Part shown: positions 13,094-23,689 of the stretch, in pieces | Layout of the letters: each line of letters opens with the position of its first letter | Numbering within the stretch: position 1 is the first letter of the stretch | Origin: Aspidapion aeneum | Taxonomy: Eukaryota > Arthropoda > Insecta > Coleoptera > Brentidae | Length of the DNA stretch: 64,000 bases | Assembly (NCBI GenBank): GCA_963576565.1 | Contig: OY755039.1 | Location: 128,472,640-128,536,639 of the forward strand | Reading direction: 5' to 3' | Position numbers and translations under genes: made by a program | The notes under the pieces: model-generated | What the model was told of the DNA's origin: nothing | What the model saw: the letters and a program-made list of their open reading frames with translations, nothing else | Database searches by the model: none

Positions 13094-13438
13094 TATACGG
13101 GTTTCTGCCAATTTTGTTTTTTTTTTTTTGAAAAATTATTTATAGGGGTACCTACTAGGGCCTCTAGGATTTTTTATATTTTTTTAAAATAAAAAAACGG
13201 GTACCGGAGGGCGAGGTTGTAATGTATTTTTTTGGTTTGGTATGGGTTGGCTTGAGTTGATTTGAGTTTGTTCAGGTTAGATTGCGTCGATTTAGAAAAA
13301 AAAATTAAAAACTCAAAAAAATTAAAAAAAAATTTTTTTTAATTCTCCGGTCGCCGATTCAGGGTCCTAGGGACCCCCCTAAGTACCTCCAGAAAGGATT
13401 TTTCATCAAAAACCAAAAATGGCAGAAACTCGTCTATA
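13094..13438. mobile_element. MITE with TATACGGGTTTCTGCCA ends, second copy
   Basis: The left end TATACGGGTTTCTGCCA is matched by TGGCAGAAACTCGTCTATA. The complementarity continues into the flanks (TTATTTAG and CTAAATAA). Non-coding. It sits head-to-tail with the 12787 copy. Confidence 0.7.
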
Positions 13439-14187
13439 CTAAATAATTACCAAGTTACCTAATAAGGTTAAATTTTTATGAAATTACAAGTACAACTTTT
13501 TATCTTCTGTAAATACAGCGCGTTGCTATACCTATTAAAAATAACAGCAAATCGCTACTGCGCCGACGCAGAATAACGATAACAATAACTAAGTGGCAAA
13601 AGAACGGTTCAAAAACACCCTATATAATATCTACAAGAATTTTATTTATTTCAATATAGCAAATAACCAAAAAAGTGTAGAATAAAATCGATGTACCTAC
13701 TAAGGTGAACTCTCTAGCTGTCAATATGATAAAAAAGAGGAGCGCAACAGATCTTTTTGTTTTTCTAATGCACAACAGACAAAGAGTTTCGATCCAAAGT
13801 TGTCCGATTGATTCGCGGAAATCCGACCAATAACATTCCGCCCTAAAGTTTAGAATTTTATTTATTTGATTTAACTAATTTTCTGTTAAAACCATTAAAC
13901 TCGCCATTAACCTGCTAGTACTTCTCTAGATTGCTTAGCGTAAACATTACAAAATGTGTACACAGCTTGTGAAATTTTTGTGAAATTCTGTGAAATGTTT
14001 TTTGAAAAAATCGGAACATTTTTGTGAAATCCTGTAGCTTGTGTGTGAAATTTTGTGAAATTTATTTGTCTTTGTGAAATTTATTATTATTAAGGGACCG
14101 GAGCTAAGGCGGCGACGTTACTTTTTTAAATGAGATTTACCGGGTGTCTCAAGGTGAGTGGCTTATTAGATTATTTTGGAAACTATA

Positions 14188-14435
14188 CTGCCGTCCTAAG
14201 CGTGACCCCCGTATTTGAATTTTATATGAAATGGAGTAAATCGCGTTGAACGTTTGAAAATACATAGTGCCTTATGGAAAAAAGAAAATTTTAAGTGACA
14301 TTTTAAATACTTTTTGTAGTTTTTCGATTGGTTACATTAGTATAAACAATAGAGTATATTATTATAATTTGTCTTAACCAACAATCGCATTTTTGGATTT
14401 TTTTTCAAATACGGGGGTTAGGCTTAGGACGGCAG
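14188..14435. mobile_element. MITE with CTGCCGTCCTAAGC ends
   Basis: The left end CTGCCGTCCTAAGC plus CCCCCGTATTTGAA is matched inverted by CAAATACGGGGGTTAGGCTTAGGACGGCAG. It is flanked by TATA on both sides. The other arm of the host element (about 17375, inverted) reads straight through the same point without the insert, so the boundaries are well supported. Confidence 0.85.
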
Positions 14436-14559
14436 TATACAATAAAAACTTTCTGTTCTTAAATAAGTCCATGTAAAGTATATTTATAAAATACATTCAT
14501 AGTTGCAGTGTTGCCAATTGTGGGAAAACTTTGCAAACACCTATTATTTTATGTATGAT

Positions 14560-14897
14560 GTCGTATACCTATCTTCAACCGTTTTTAAAATATTGACAGA
14601 TGAAAATTAACATTTTGTAACTTTATCAGCCCGTAACATCAAAACTATTAAGAATAGAACAAAACGGTTTCTACATTCCTATCTCGGTTTTTCAAAAGCT
14701 ATTTTATACTATTTAGAATTAGTTCAGGGTTAAAATATTCCATGGTTAATTTAACCCTGGGTTAAATCTAAAAGTAGTCTAAAGCGATAGCTTGTAAAAA
14801 GCTAAGATAGGTTTTGATTTTACGACCTGTTAAGGTTACAAAATGTCAATTTTTACCTGTTAATATTTTAAAAACAATTACAGATAGGTATAAGACG
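14560..14897. mobile_element. MITE with about 150-bp inverted repeats
   Basis: GTCGTATACCTATCT at the left and AGATAGGTATAAGACG at the right begin long complementary arms that include TTTTTAAAATATT(G/A)ACAG and ACATTTTGTAAC. The centre contains a symmetrical TTAACCCTGGGTTAA. Non-coding; inserted in the left arm of the 14140-17420 element. Confidence 0.75.
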
Positions 14898-15341
14898 TTA
14901 TACACAGAGAAAAATATCCATGCAACAATTTTAAATACGCTGTGCAACTGAAATTGTGCAAAAATATAAAACAATTGTTGAAATAAACGAACAAATCTGT
15001 TTTAATATTACCAATTGGATTGTGTAACTTATTTTGTGTAAAAATGTTACACAACAGAACAATAACTCTCAACAGCGTAGTGGAAAAGCCCATTGTGTTA
15101 TAAATCTACACAGATAAAATGTAATTTTTTTAATGAAAATTTGTGCAAAAATATACTTCAAATTGTAGAAATCATTCGTCGGATTGATTCGGTAAAAGTC
15201 GTTTCAAGGGATCGCCCCACCGCATCTGGCTTCCTTCAGTGTTCTGTGAGTTTAAATTTGTGTTTTGGCTTCTCAGTGAGGTGATCCGTACAAGGTTAGT
15301 GTCATTAATTGATAAGTGCTTCCGCTAACGTTAAACGTGTA

Positions 15342-16331
15342 ATGGATTCTATGGATTTTGTGGAATTAGTTCTCGAAAAACTGGAGGAATGTGTGCCTAC
15401 TTGCAGTCCACAAAGAGAGATTTCGGGGTAAGTAAATTACTACACATAGGTCTACCCTAGAGTCCCTGTATGTTGACATATTTGGTAATATATCCAAATA
15501 TGTCAACATACAGGGACTCTAGTCTACCCAAGCTTTTGAGAATAGTTGATCCATTTTTGATTTTTCTTTCTGTGATTTAAAAAATGTGTTTGAAAGTAAA
15601 TGACAACATTGTCCCCAAAATTGTCTTGGTTTAGCCAGTCCGAAGCTCAAAAACATCTCTGCGCCCGCGCACTCCCTTAGGAATCACTTTCAAGAATTTT
15701 CGCAGAGAAAAAATTGGGCTTCTTGACCAAATAAAACTGTTTACAAAATTTCAGCTTGTTACTCCTGGCTTATCCTATTTTTGGTCTAAACTGCGCTTTT
15801 TTATAACGGCCGATACTAAAATTCTATATTTAAACATTTTTTTTATATTTTTTAGCTTGAACGATTTTGCAATGGCATATCCGGAAAACAAAGACAGTTT
15901 TTTGACAAATGTGCAGAAGTTTGTTCAAAAATTTGGGTGCTGTTAAAATCAAACGCAATTTACCAAAGATCAGATACAGCGGTCTGAAAAGAGTTTCCAT
16001 GAAGCAGACGAAGGTAAATGATAATTTTTGCAACACCACTATTTTTGATTAACTTAAAATTTGTAAATTAGAAGTCAAAAGACATATTTTGCCTGTCTTA
16101 CTACCATGGTATCTATAAAACTGTAACCTTTATTTAAAGGGTATCAAAATATCAGTCAGAATAATTTGACTATTACATAGAAATCCTTCAATGTCCGTTA
16201 AACTTAGTACTATTTTTTTAGCAGCTATTTTGTCTTCGCTGCCTTCCTTGCAATTTCCAAACAATGGAAAATCCGAACAACGAAAGTCCAGCAAACAAGA
16301 ATCTTTAAATAGATATATTTTACACGTTCAG
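15342..16331 (+). pseudogene. Three-exon gene remnant with intact splice signals, product unknown
   Basis: Exon 1 (15342-15427) starts at ATG, encodes MDSMDFVELVLEKLEE and about 12 more residues, and ends at a near-consensus donor (GG|GTAAGT). Exon 2 (15856-16013) follows TTTTTTAG and ends at G|GTAAAT. Exon 3 (16222-16331) follows TTTTTTTAG, encodes a basic, serine-rich stretch (GKSEQRKSSKQESLNRY) and ends at CAG|GTAAAT. The phases agree at both joins, which is unlikely by chance for three short exons. One in-frame TAA (15944-15946) interrupts exon 2, so the copy is probably dead unless that exon is shorter. A TTCAGTG word near 15235 could be an initiator. The fourth exon was not found. I do not recognise the family. 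The gene lies in the middle of a TA-flanked element, so it may be that element's own gene or a captured one. Confidence 0.5.
15458..15521. mobile_element. 64-bp perfect hairpin flanked by 8-bp direct repeats
   Basis: Two exact 28-bp arms (starting TAGAGTCCCTG and ending CAGGGACTCTA) surround an 8-bp loop. The hairpin is bounded on both sides by GTCTACCC (15450-15457 and 15522-15529), which reads as an 8-bp target duplication. It lies inside the first intron of the gene remnant. Confidence 0.75.
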
Positions 16332-17457
16332 GTAAATTCATTAAGCATAATAATATTGGTTAAATAATTTAATAACTAATGTGTTAAAATTTGTTGTACT
16401 CATCAGAAAAAACGAAAATAAAGGTCTTTTAACAAGTGATTTTTTAGTTTGGTATTTTTTTGTCAAATAAAAATTAAACATTGTGTACTTGTGTAAAAAG
16501 TAATAAAGCGTTTTTTAAAAATATATACAAAAAATATATACACAAAAATTAAAACAAAATGCAATGCAATGCAACCTATTGAAAAAAAAACATCTACAAG
16601 ATTTTGTACACATTCAGGGATACTTTTCATTTAATTGTTAAAGAAAATTACATAATATTATGTAAAAAACTAATATTTTTAACTATTTTTACATAAAATT
16701 GTAGGAAATATATGCACAAAATTATGCAATTTTGGCGTAACTAAAATTATTTATTGTAAAATATATAATATATTATATTGATATATTATATTTTTTGTGG
16801 TAAAAAGAAAAATATAACTGAAGAAAAAACACCACAATGTAAAAAAAATACCAACATCTTTTAAAATATAACTACATAATTGTGCATTTATATTGCACAA
16901 AATAGAATAAGAAAATTACACAATATTGTATAAAATGTTTTCATACTTGAATATTTTGCAATTTTTCCAAAATTTTAAAAAAATTAATGCAAAATATACA
17001 ACAAATTGTGCAAAAATATGTGAAATTTTTTTATACAGGCCTGTACAATAAGCATTGTGCAAAAAAAAACAGTTGCACAGTTGTTTAAAATTTTACAACA
17101 AATTCCATTGCACAAATCTATTCAAAATTTTTGCACAAATTGGTTTTATACCCATTTTGAAAACAAATTGTGCAAAAAAAAATTTGCAATAATTGTTGAA
17201 AAAAATTACATACATTTTTCTACATAAAGAATCGAAAAATATACATGGTGTTTTTTTAAAATAATAAAGCCAACTTTTCCTGCAAATGGCAACACCGCAA
17301 CTATGAAAGTATTTTGTAAATATACTTTACATGGACGTATGTAAGAATAGAAAGTTTTAAAAGTTTCTATCGTATAGTTTCCAAAATAATCCAATAGGCC
17401 ACTCACTTTGGAACACCCGGTATACGCTCTATATTTTGGCAAATTGGAATAGACCTT

Positions 17458-17685
17458 GTCTTTCTGTTTCCATAACTACCTATTATACCTAATACCTTTC
17501 TCTAGGAACAGTTTTGAAATAAAATGACAAAAACAAACAAAAGAGTAAAGCAGACAAAAAGTCATCGATAATTTTTCTTGGTTAACTCATTGCTCTTAAT
17601 GAAAAGGTTTTGTCATTTTATTTAAAAACCATTACATAAAAACGTAGCATATTAGGTATTTTTGGAAACAGAAAGGAAAGCTTTA
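17458..17685. mobile_element. Possible MITE with TTTCTGTTTCC ends
   Basis: CTTTCTGTTTCC(A)TAA plus ATACCTAATA at the left is matched inverted by TATTAGGTATTTTTGGAAACA and GAAAGG at the right, with inner complementary ATAAAATGACAAAA and TTTTGTCATTTTAT. Ends approximate. Confidence 0.5.
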
Positions 17686-18238
17686 TTCAAAATTGCAAAA
17701 ATATACAGGGTATTTCATTTTAAAAAGTAACGTCACTGGCTTCGCTACGTCTCCTTAATGACTGGTTCCAATATTAGCATCAAAAAAGATACTTTTTGCA
17801 AACCATCTGAGTATGTGAAATTTGACTTCTCTGTTTATTTTGATTTCGAAGATATTAGGGAGGTCTCAGGGTTTTGGGTCACCCTGTATATAGGTTAGTG
17901 GTCTTATTTATACCTTGGAAAAGATTACACAAGTATAATCTAATTAGTATTTAGGAAGTATTTTTGTTTTATGCATATTTGGTTAATTTTATGTTAATTT
18001 GCCTTTAAACGTTTTTACAATTTTACATGTTTTTTGTACCTACCTGCCTATTTTTGAATTAAAATACTTTTTTTTCGTGCAAAACATTTGTGTTTACTTG
18101 TACAATGCAGTATTCTGACGGGTAATCATGTGTTTATTAAATGTCTAATCTAATTAAATACATTTTGTTAAAGCGGCAAGAAAATAAATTAGGAATATTA
18201 AAAAAATAATTTAAATAAGAAGCAATATTTTGTAAAGC

Positions 18239-19650
18239 AATCAAGGAAAACAATCATTTGAAACAATTATATTTGGTTTACCAAGTACCCTATTTGTTTG
18301 TTTGAAATAAACTTGCAATAATAAATATTTACTTAAATTTAACACACATTTATTTATAATAAACAAAATAATTTTACAAATAAAAGTTCGTTATTAAATA
18401 AATTATGTTAGTAAGACAAAAAATTATATTGAGAAGATTAAACAAATTATTTATTAAGAAAAAACAATAAGTTTTTTAAAACAATCAAGGAAAACGGTAA
18501 GTTCAAACAATTATTTTAGGTTTACTAACTACCCTATTTGTTTGTTGGAAAATATGTTTTTGTATTGTGAAATAAGTTAACTCTTGTTCTCACAGAAATA
18601 TTTACTTAAATTCAACAAAATATATTATAAGTTTAAACAAATATTTATTTACATCAAGTAAAATAATTTAAAAATTTACTTAATAAATGTCAGTTATTAA
18701 ATAAATTTTAATATTAAGACAAAAAAATATGCCTAGAATATTAAACAAATTAATTTATATGAAGAAGTAATAAGTTTTTTAAAGCAATCAAAGAAAACAG
18801 TCATGTTAAAGAATTATTTTATCTTTACCAACCACCATATTTGTTTGTTTGAAATAAACTTGTTATTGAAAATAAATAAATTAATAATATTTGGTTTAAA
18901 TAATTCAAATTATTTGATATAAATGTATTTTTGTTTGTCAATTAAACCAAATAACTCTAACGCATCAAATAAACATTTTTTAAAGAGACTAAATTAGTTA
19001 TTAGAAAACAATAAATATTTTTATTTGAACCAAATAAGAGGACGTTTTGGACCTATTGAAATAACGAATTTGGTTGAGTCAAATAATGTTTTTTTGCATC
19101 AAATAAATCTTATTTAAAGAGACTAAATTAGTTATTTGAAAACAATAAATATTTTTATTTCAATCAAAGAAAACAGTCATGTTAAAGAATTATTTTATTT
19201 TTACCAACCACCATATTTGTTTGTTTGAAATAAACTTGTTATTGCAAATAAATAAATTAATAGTATTTGGTTTAAATATTTCAAATTATTTGATTTAAAT
19301 GTATTTTTGTTTGTCAATTTAACCAAATATTTCTAACGCATCAAATAAATCTTATTTAAAGAGACTAAATTAGTTATTTGAAAACAATAAATATTTTTAC
19401 TTCAATCAAAGAAAACAGTCATGTTAAAGAATTATTTTATTTTTACCAACCAACATATTTGTTTGTTTGAAATAAACTTGTTATTGCAAATAAATAAATT
19501 AGTAGTATTTGGTTTAAATATTTCAAATTATTTGATTTAAATGTATTTTTGTTTGTCAAATAAACCAAATAACTCTAACGCATCAAATAAATGTTATTTA
19601 AAGAGACTAAATTAGTTATTTGAAAACAATAAATATTTTTATTTGAACCA
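18239..19650 (+). repeat. Direct-repeat array, five units of about 240-375 bp
   Basis: Units start with CAATCAA(A/G)GAAAAC at 18239, 18482, 18785, 19161 and 19403. They contain ATATTTGTTTGTTTGAAATAA and many TCAAATAA/TTATTTGA words. The last two units are nearly identical, the first two more diverged. The array forms the right subterminal region of the 11467-19741 element; shorter related words occur at its left end (11480-11640). Confidence 0.75.
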
Positions 19651-20274
19651 AACAAGAGGACGTTTTGGACCTATTGAAATAACGAATTTGGTTGAGTCAA
19701 ATAATATTTTTTTGGTTCAAATAAACACTTTTTTCTGTGCACTGCAGCCCTTATGCACTAGCCGCCCCTACTGGAGGGTTTAAGTTGGCGGATTTTTCTA
19801 TTTATGAAATTACGGACAGACATATACACAAACACAGACAGACGTCACGCCGATATTGCTGAGTCCAAATGCATTCAAATAACAAATTTTGGGCGTTATC
19901 TAAAAAAAAATCGTCAAAAACATACCTTCTCTAGTCTTTGCTGCGCGGGCTAAGAAGGCAAAAAAGTGTTAATAAAAAAGTTGTAGAGTTGATTCTAAAC
20001 TATTAGAAAATTTATCTAATAAAGTAAATGAATATCACAAACTAATGGAACAACAAAAATATGATAAACCTGTTACGGAACACCCTATATATTAAACCTA
20101 AAAAAATAGATCAAATTCAAAGATATATGATATGTTGACACTTGGCTAGTAGTGATGTAAATGGAAATATTGGAAATTTCCGAAGGTGTCTCGGAAATAT
20201 TGGAAATATTGGAAATATTTTAAAAAATACTATCTTTCATATTTTGTAACTTTAGAGAGCATTCTTAAATTACG

Positions 20275-20395
20275 CAACGCAAAAGCTCAGAATTTTTGAC
20301 CCCCACCCCCCCTCTCAACGCATTTTCAAACGAAAACACATTAACATCACATTGAGTGTAACGCAAGGCCAAACCCCCCCCCCCTCCCACCTTAA
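20275..20395 (+). repeat. Repeat shared with 62470-62580
   Basis: Blocks AACGCATTTTCAA and TTGA(G/C)TGTAACGCAAGGC occur in the same order and spacing here and at 62470-62580, with C-rich runs in between. Function unknown. Confidence 0.5.
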
Positions 20396-20449
20396 GCTTT
20401 ACGTTATTTAAGGATAGGCCCTTTTGAGCATTAAACTTACTGTAGCACA

Positions 20450-20584
20450 ATGTTTATTTCCGATACTATTGAAGATTTTGAGGAAGTAGACTGGCAAGAC
20501 GATGTTATTAAGTTTGATTCTGATGACAGCCATGAAGATATGCCTCTTGCTCGACTAGTGAATAGTGTAGTGTGTCAAGAATGA
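20450..20584 (+). CDS. Possible last exon with acidic tail, perhaps from a transposase-like gene
   Basis: A 44-codon frame follows a possible acceptor (TTACTGTAG at about 20437-20445). It encodes an acidic stretch (IEDFEEVDWQDDVIKFDSDD) and then MPLARLVN before the stop. An acidic run followed by a short PLARL/PLSEL-like motif is common at the C-terminus of pogo/CENP-B-type DDE proteins, so that is one reading, based on the motif alone. About 115 bp after the stop lies an AATAAA signal. No upstream exon was found; the flanking sequence before it is repeat. It may be the 3' end of a host gene, a domesticated gene or a decayed element. It is too short to decide. Confidence 0.35.
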   Translation: MFISDTIEDFEEVDWQDDVIKFDSDDSHEDMPLARLVNSVVCQE

Positions 20585-20698
20585 GATTTTTGTGGTACAA
20601 ATTTGATCTTATTTCTGTATATTTGTTTAAAGAATAACTCCTAATTTGTGTTCATGTATAAGCCTTCTGCATTTTCCGGTGCCTTGTTATGATTTTAT

Positions 20699-20704
20699 AA
20701 ATAA
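20699..20704 (+). promoter_or_regulatory. Candidate polyadenylation signal
   Basis: AATAAA followed by a T-rich stretch (20712-20730), downstream of the 20450-20584 frame. In such AT-rich DNA this can arise by chance. Confidence 0.3.
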
Positions 20705-20784
20705 ATATTCCCTTTTTTCTTATTTTTTTAATGTTTCAGCGAGTGTTCATTATAAACGGGTTCGCTACATGCGAACTTCACTGT

Positions 20785-21450
20785 AGTAAGAACCTTTCGT
20801 TTTGAAATTTGTATTGGAGAACTTGGCTTTACTATTACTATTTAACTCCTTTTTTATAGGATTTGGATAATATTTAAGTTTTAAAGTAGTAAAATATGCG
20901 ATATCTGTCCAAAAGTTTTGCAATGCCTGATTAAAGAATTTGAGGGTTTTTAATTTTTCCTATGGTTTTGTCTTAGTTTCTAACAGCCTTCTTAAGCTCA
21001 GCTCTCTAGCATTTCCGGAATAACTTTACATTTATAGGGGAAGGAAATAAATTCAAATTTTGGTGTTTTCAAATTCTTTTCTATAGTAATTTTACATTTA
21101 TAGGGAGGGAAGCAAATTAAAATTTTGGGGTTTTAAAATTTTTTCCTATAGTTTTATCATATTATAGGAGAGGGAAGTAAATTATAATTTTGGGTATGTT
21201 TTATTGGTTTCCCAGAGTTTGGTCATAGTTTATATTAGTATGCCAAATTTTGATGACGTTCATTGAAATTTCGTAACTACTTTACTACTCCATAAAACTT
21301 GGGGGGGTTCTTAACTCTATAAAGATCTACGACTGTGCAAAGTTCGATTTTCGTAGTAGAGTTTCAGATAGGTCAAATATGGGCTGAAATGTTTCAAGAA
21401 AAGTGAGACAGCAGTTTAAGTGAACTTGGCGGGGCACTGCCGTTGCCCCA
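20785..21450 (+). repeat. Second copy of the 2.9-3.8 kb repeat
   Basis: Shares AGTAAGAACCTTTC, GGATTTGGATAATATTTAAG, GACTGTGCAAAGTTC and ACTTGGCGGGGCACTGCCG in the same order as 2865-3800, but with fewer internal units. Confidence 0.7.
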
Positions 21451-21491
21451 GATTTTTATTGCAACCGCAGTAAAGGCAATATCTCGCGCAA

Positions 21492-21771
21492 TAGGGACCT
21501 ATTGCAATAAAGCCAGGCACAAATTTTGCCGGGCACTATATTGACAGTTTCACATGATAAGAACAGCTGTCTTCTTTCAAAATAAGGCCATTGTGTGTTA
21601 TAAGAGCCGGAATTAATAGTGACGCCACAATTAATGGAAACTAAACGACTGGATTTTTAAATTCGACTTTGGTATGTCAATTTTGAAAGATCAACTGTCA
21701 GTTTTTAATGCGAAACTGTCAATATAGTGCCCGGCACAATTTGTGCCTGGCTTTATTGCAATAGGTCCCTA
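21492..21771. mobile_element. MITE with TAGGGACCTATTGCAATAAA ends
   Basis: The left arm begins TAGGGACCTATTGCAATAAA and the right arm is its exact complement. Complementarity extends about 70 bp (GCCAGGCACAAA, CCGGGCACTATATTGACAGT). Related members lie at 28295-28575, 30145-30235 and 59124-59317. Confidence 0.85.
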
Positions 21772-22476
21772 ATATCTACATAGCATTTCTGTTTGGCTTA
21801 TCGAGATTATAATTTTAAAAAGGCCTTGCCCCTATTCTTAAAAATTTAATATTCACCACGATTCTAAAAAGGTTAAATAGGTACATTAAAATAAGGACCG
21901 CTTTAAGCACCTCATTTTGACCTATTTGTTTAATTTAACCCTTCTTAACGACTTCTAAAAAGTTTAATTGTAAAAAAAGGCGACTGTCAATCTGTCTCCA
22001 AATATAATGAAAATCATATAGATATTTTTACCCAACTGCAGCACGGCGAAAGGAAGTGTAATGTTTTTCGATTGTTGTATGTATGTAAGTAAATATGTTT
22101 GTGCGGTCTTAAGACGCCATTTTGTCACATGATGTAGTCACATGATTTTATTGAAATTCCTTGGATTATCCATTGGAAATGTCCTCTAATTTGCTGTAGT
22201 TACTTTGTAGTCCTCCCTGCTCCCACCCATCTCCTCTCCTGTCATTCCCTCCACCCTGTTTAAAAACCATATTCGCATAATTTTATGAAATATAGAGCGA
22301 TTTCAAAAATTATTTCATCATACGCTTTCAGATTTTTTTGCCCACACCATTTTACTAGCCCCCCCCCCCGCCTCTCCCTTTGTCCTCTCCGCCATCCTTA
22401 TTAGTAATAGTTATAGCTATAACTTTCACAAAGATAAAGCCATTTTAAAAGTTCTTTCTGCACACGCTTGAAGACT

Positions 22477-23330
22477 GATTCCAAAAAACGTCATTTAGCG
22501 ATTTTAAGTATAGGGAAACCCATAAGACCAAAATGGCAAAACTTTGAATATTCATATTTTACAAACTATACAGTTTATCAAACAAAGCACCGAGTTGCAG
22601 TATTGTGGCGTCATACAGATACGAAAAAACCACTGAGTGAGTTGAGATTCCAAAAAACGTCATGCAGCGATTTTTAGTATAGGGAAACCCATAAGACCAA
22701 AATGGCAAAACTTTGAAAATTCGTATTTTACAAACAATACAGTTTATCAAAAAAAGCACCGAGTTGCAGTATTGCGGCGTCAAACAGATACGAAAAAACC
22801 ACTGAGTGAGTTGAGATTCCAAAAAACGTCATTTAGCGATTTTAAGTATAGGGAAACCCATAAGACCAAAATGGCAAAACTTTGAACATTCATATTTTAC
22901 AAACTATACAGTTTATCAAATAAAGCACCGAGTTGCAGTATTGTGGCGTCATACAGATACGAAAAAACCACTGAGTGAGTTGAGATTCCAAAAAACGTCA
23001 TTTAGCGATTTTTAGTATAGGGAAACCCATAAGACCGAAATGACAAAACTTTGAAAATTCATATTTTACAAACTATACAGTTTATCAAAAAAAGCACCGA
23101 GTTGCAGTATTGTGGCGTCATAGAGATACGAAAAAACCACTGAGTGAGTTGAGATTCCAAAAAACGTCATTTAGCGATTTTTAGTATAGGGAAACCCATA
23201 AGACCAATATGACAAAATTTTGAAAATTGTTATTTTACAAACTAGACAGTTTATCAAAAAAAGCACCGAGTTGCAGTATTGTGGCGTCATAGAGATACGA
23301 AATAACCACTGAGTGAGTTGAGATTTGCGA
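22477..23330 (+). repeat. Satellite-like array, five units of exactly 169 bp
   Basis: Units start GATTCCAAAAAACGTCAT at 22477, 22646, 22815, 22984 and 23153, and the sixth begins at 23322 before diverging. The spacing is 169 bp each time without a single indel. Units contain TATAGGGAAACCCATAAGA and AAAGCACCGAGTTGCAGTAT and differ by a few substitutions. The open frames over this array are repeat by-products. Confidence 0.95.
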
Positions 23331-23689
23331 AAATCATAAAATTTACTATTTTTTTAAAACTATTTTTGCCATGTCAAAAAAGTGAGGTAAATTTTTTTTT
23401 CTGTATAGGGTTATCCAATCAATATTAAAGATTTCTTCCGTCAAATTTGTTTTTACATAAGATTTAATACAATAGAAATAAAAAAAAATAAGGCCACAAC
23501 TGATTTTCTTCTTTTTTTTACTTTTAAAGTGGCCTGTAAAATACGGGAGGCGACATTAAAAATTAAAATTTGTTAATTTGGTATTCCTAAGGACACTAAT
23601 ACATGTTATCAAAATTTGGATTTTTTTCGAGACATGGCAGCTACCCCCATTGAATGATTTGGCGTGGAATTACTCTTATATGATTACCT

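Larger units (their letters stand above)
14140..17420. mobile_element. 3.3 kb TA-flanked element with CCGGGTGT ends
   Basis: The left end reads CCGGGTGTCTCAAGGTGAGT and the right end, inverted, CCGGGTGTTCCAAAGTGAGT. Both are bounded by TA (14138-14139 and 17421-17422), as expected of elements that duplicate TA. Arms of roughly 170-200 bp stay alignable (for example ATTATTTTGGAAACTATA and CATGTAAAGTATATTTA). The left arm carries two later MITEs. The middle holds repeated TTGTGCAA-like words and the three-exon gene remnant at 15342-16331. Confidence 0.65.
11467..19741. mobile_element. 8.3 kb inverted-repeat element flanked by CTGCAG
   Basis: The left end reads CACACAGAAAAAAGTGTTTG. The right end, on the opposite strand, reads TGCACAGAAAAAAGTGTTTA. 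Both are bounded by the 6-bp direct repeat CTGCAG (11461-11466 and 19742-19747). Inside both ends lie many copies of short words related to TTATTTGA/TCAAATAA, an arrangement often seen where a transposase binds repeatedly. The interior has taken several insertions (11732-12460, 12787-13075, 13094-13438, 14140-17420). No transposase belonging to this outer element was identified. The CTGCAG repeat is itself palindromic, which weakens it as a target duplication. Confidence 0.6.

Noticed and set aside
22468..22822. Two overlapping frames on both strands of the 169-bp array
   Set aside because: 169 is not a multiple of three and the frames simply run across repeat units; no conservation of frame.
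22477..23330. CRISPR-like array
   Set aside because: Units are contiguous 169-bp repeats without unique spacers, and the genome is eukaryotic.
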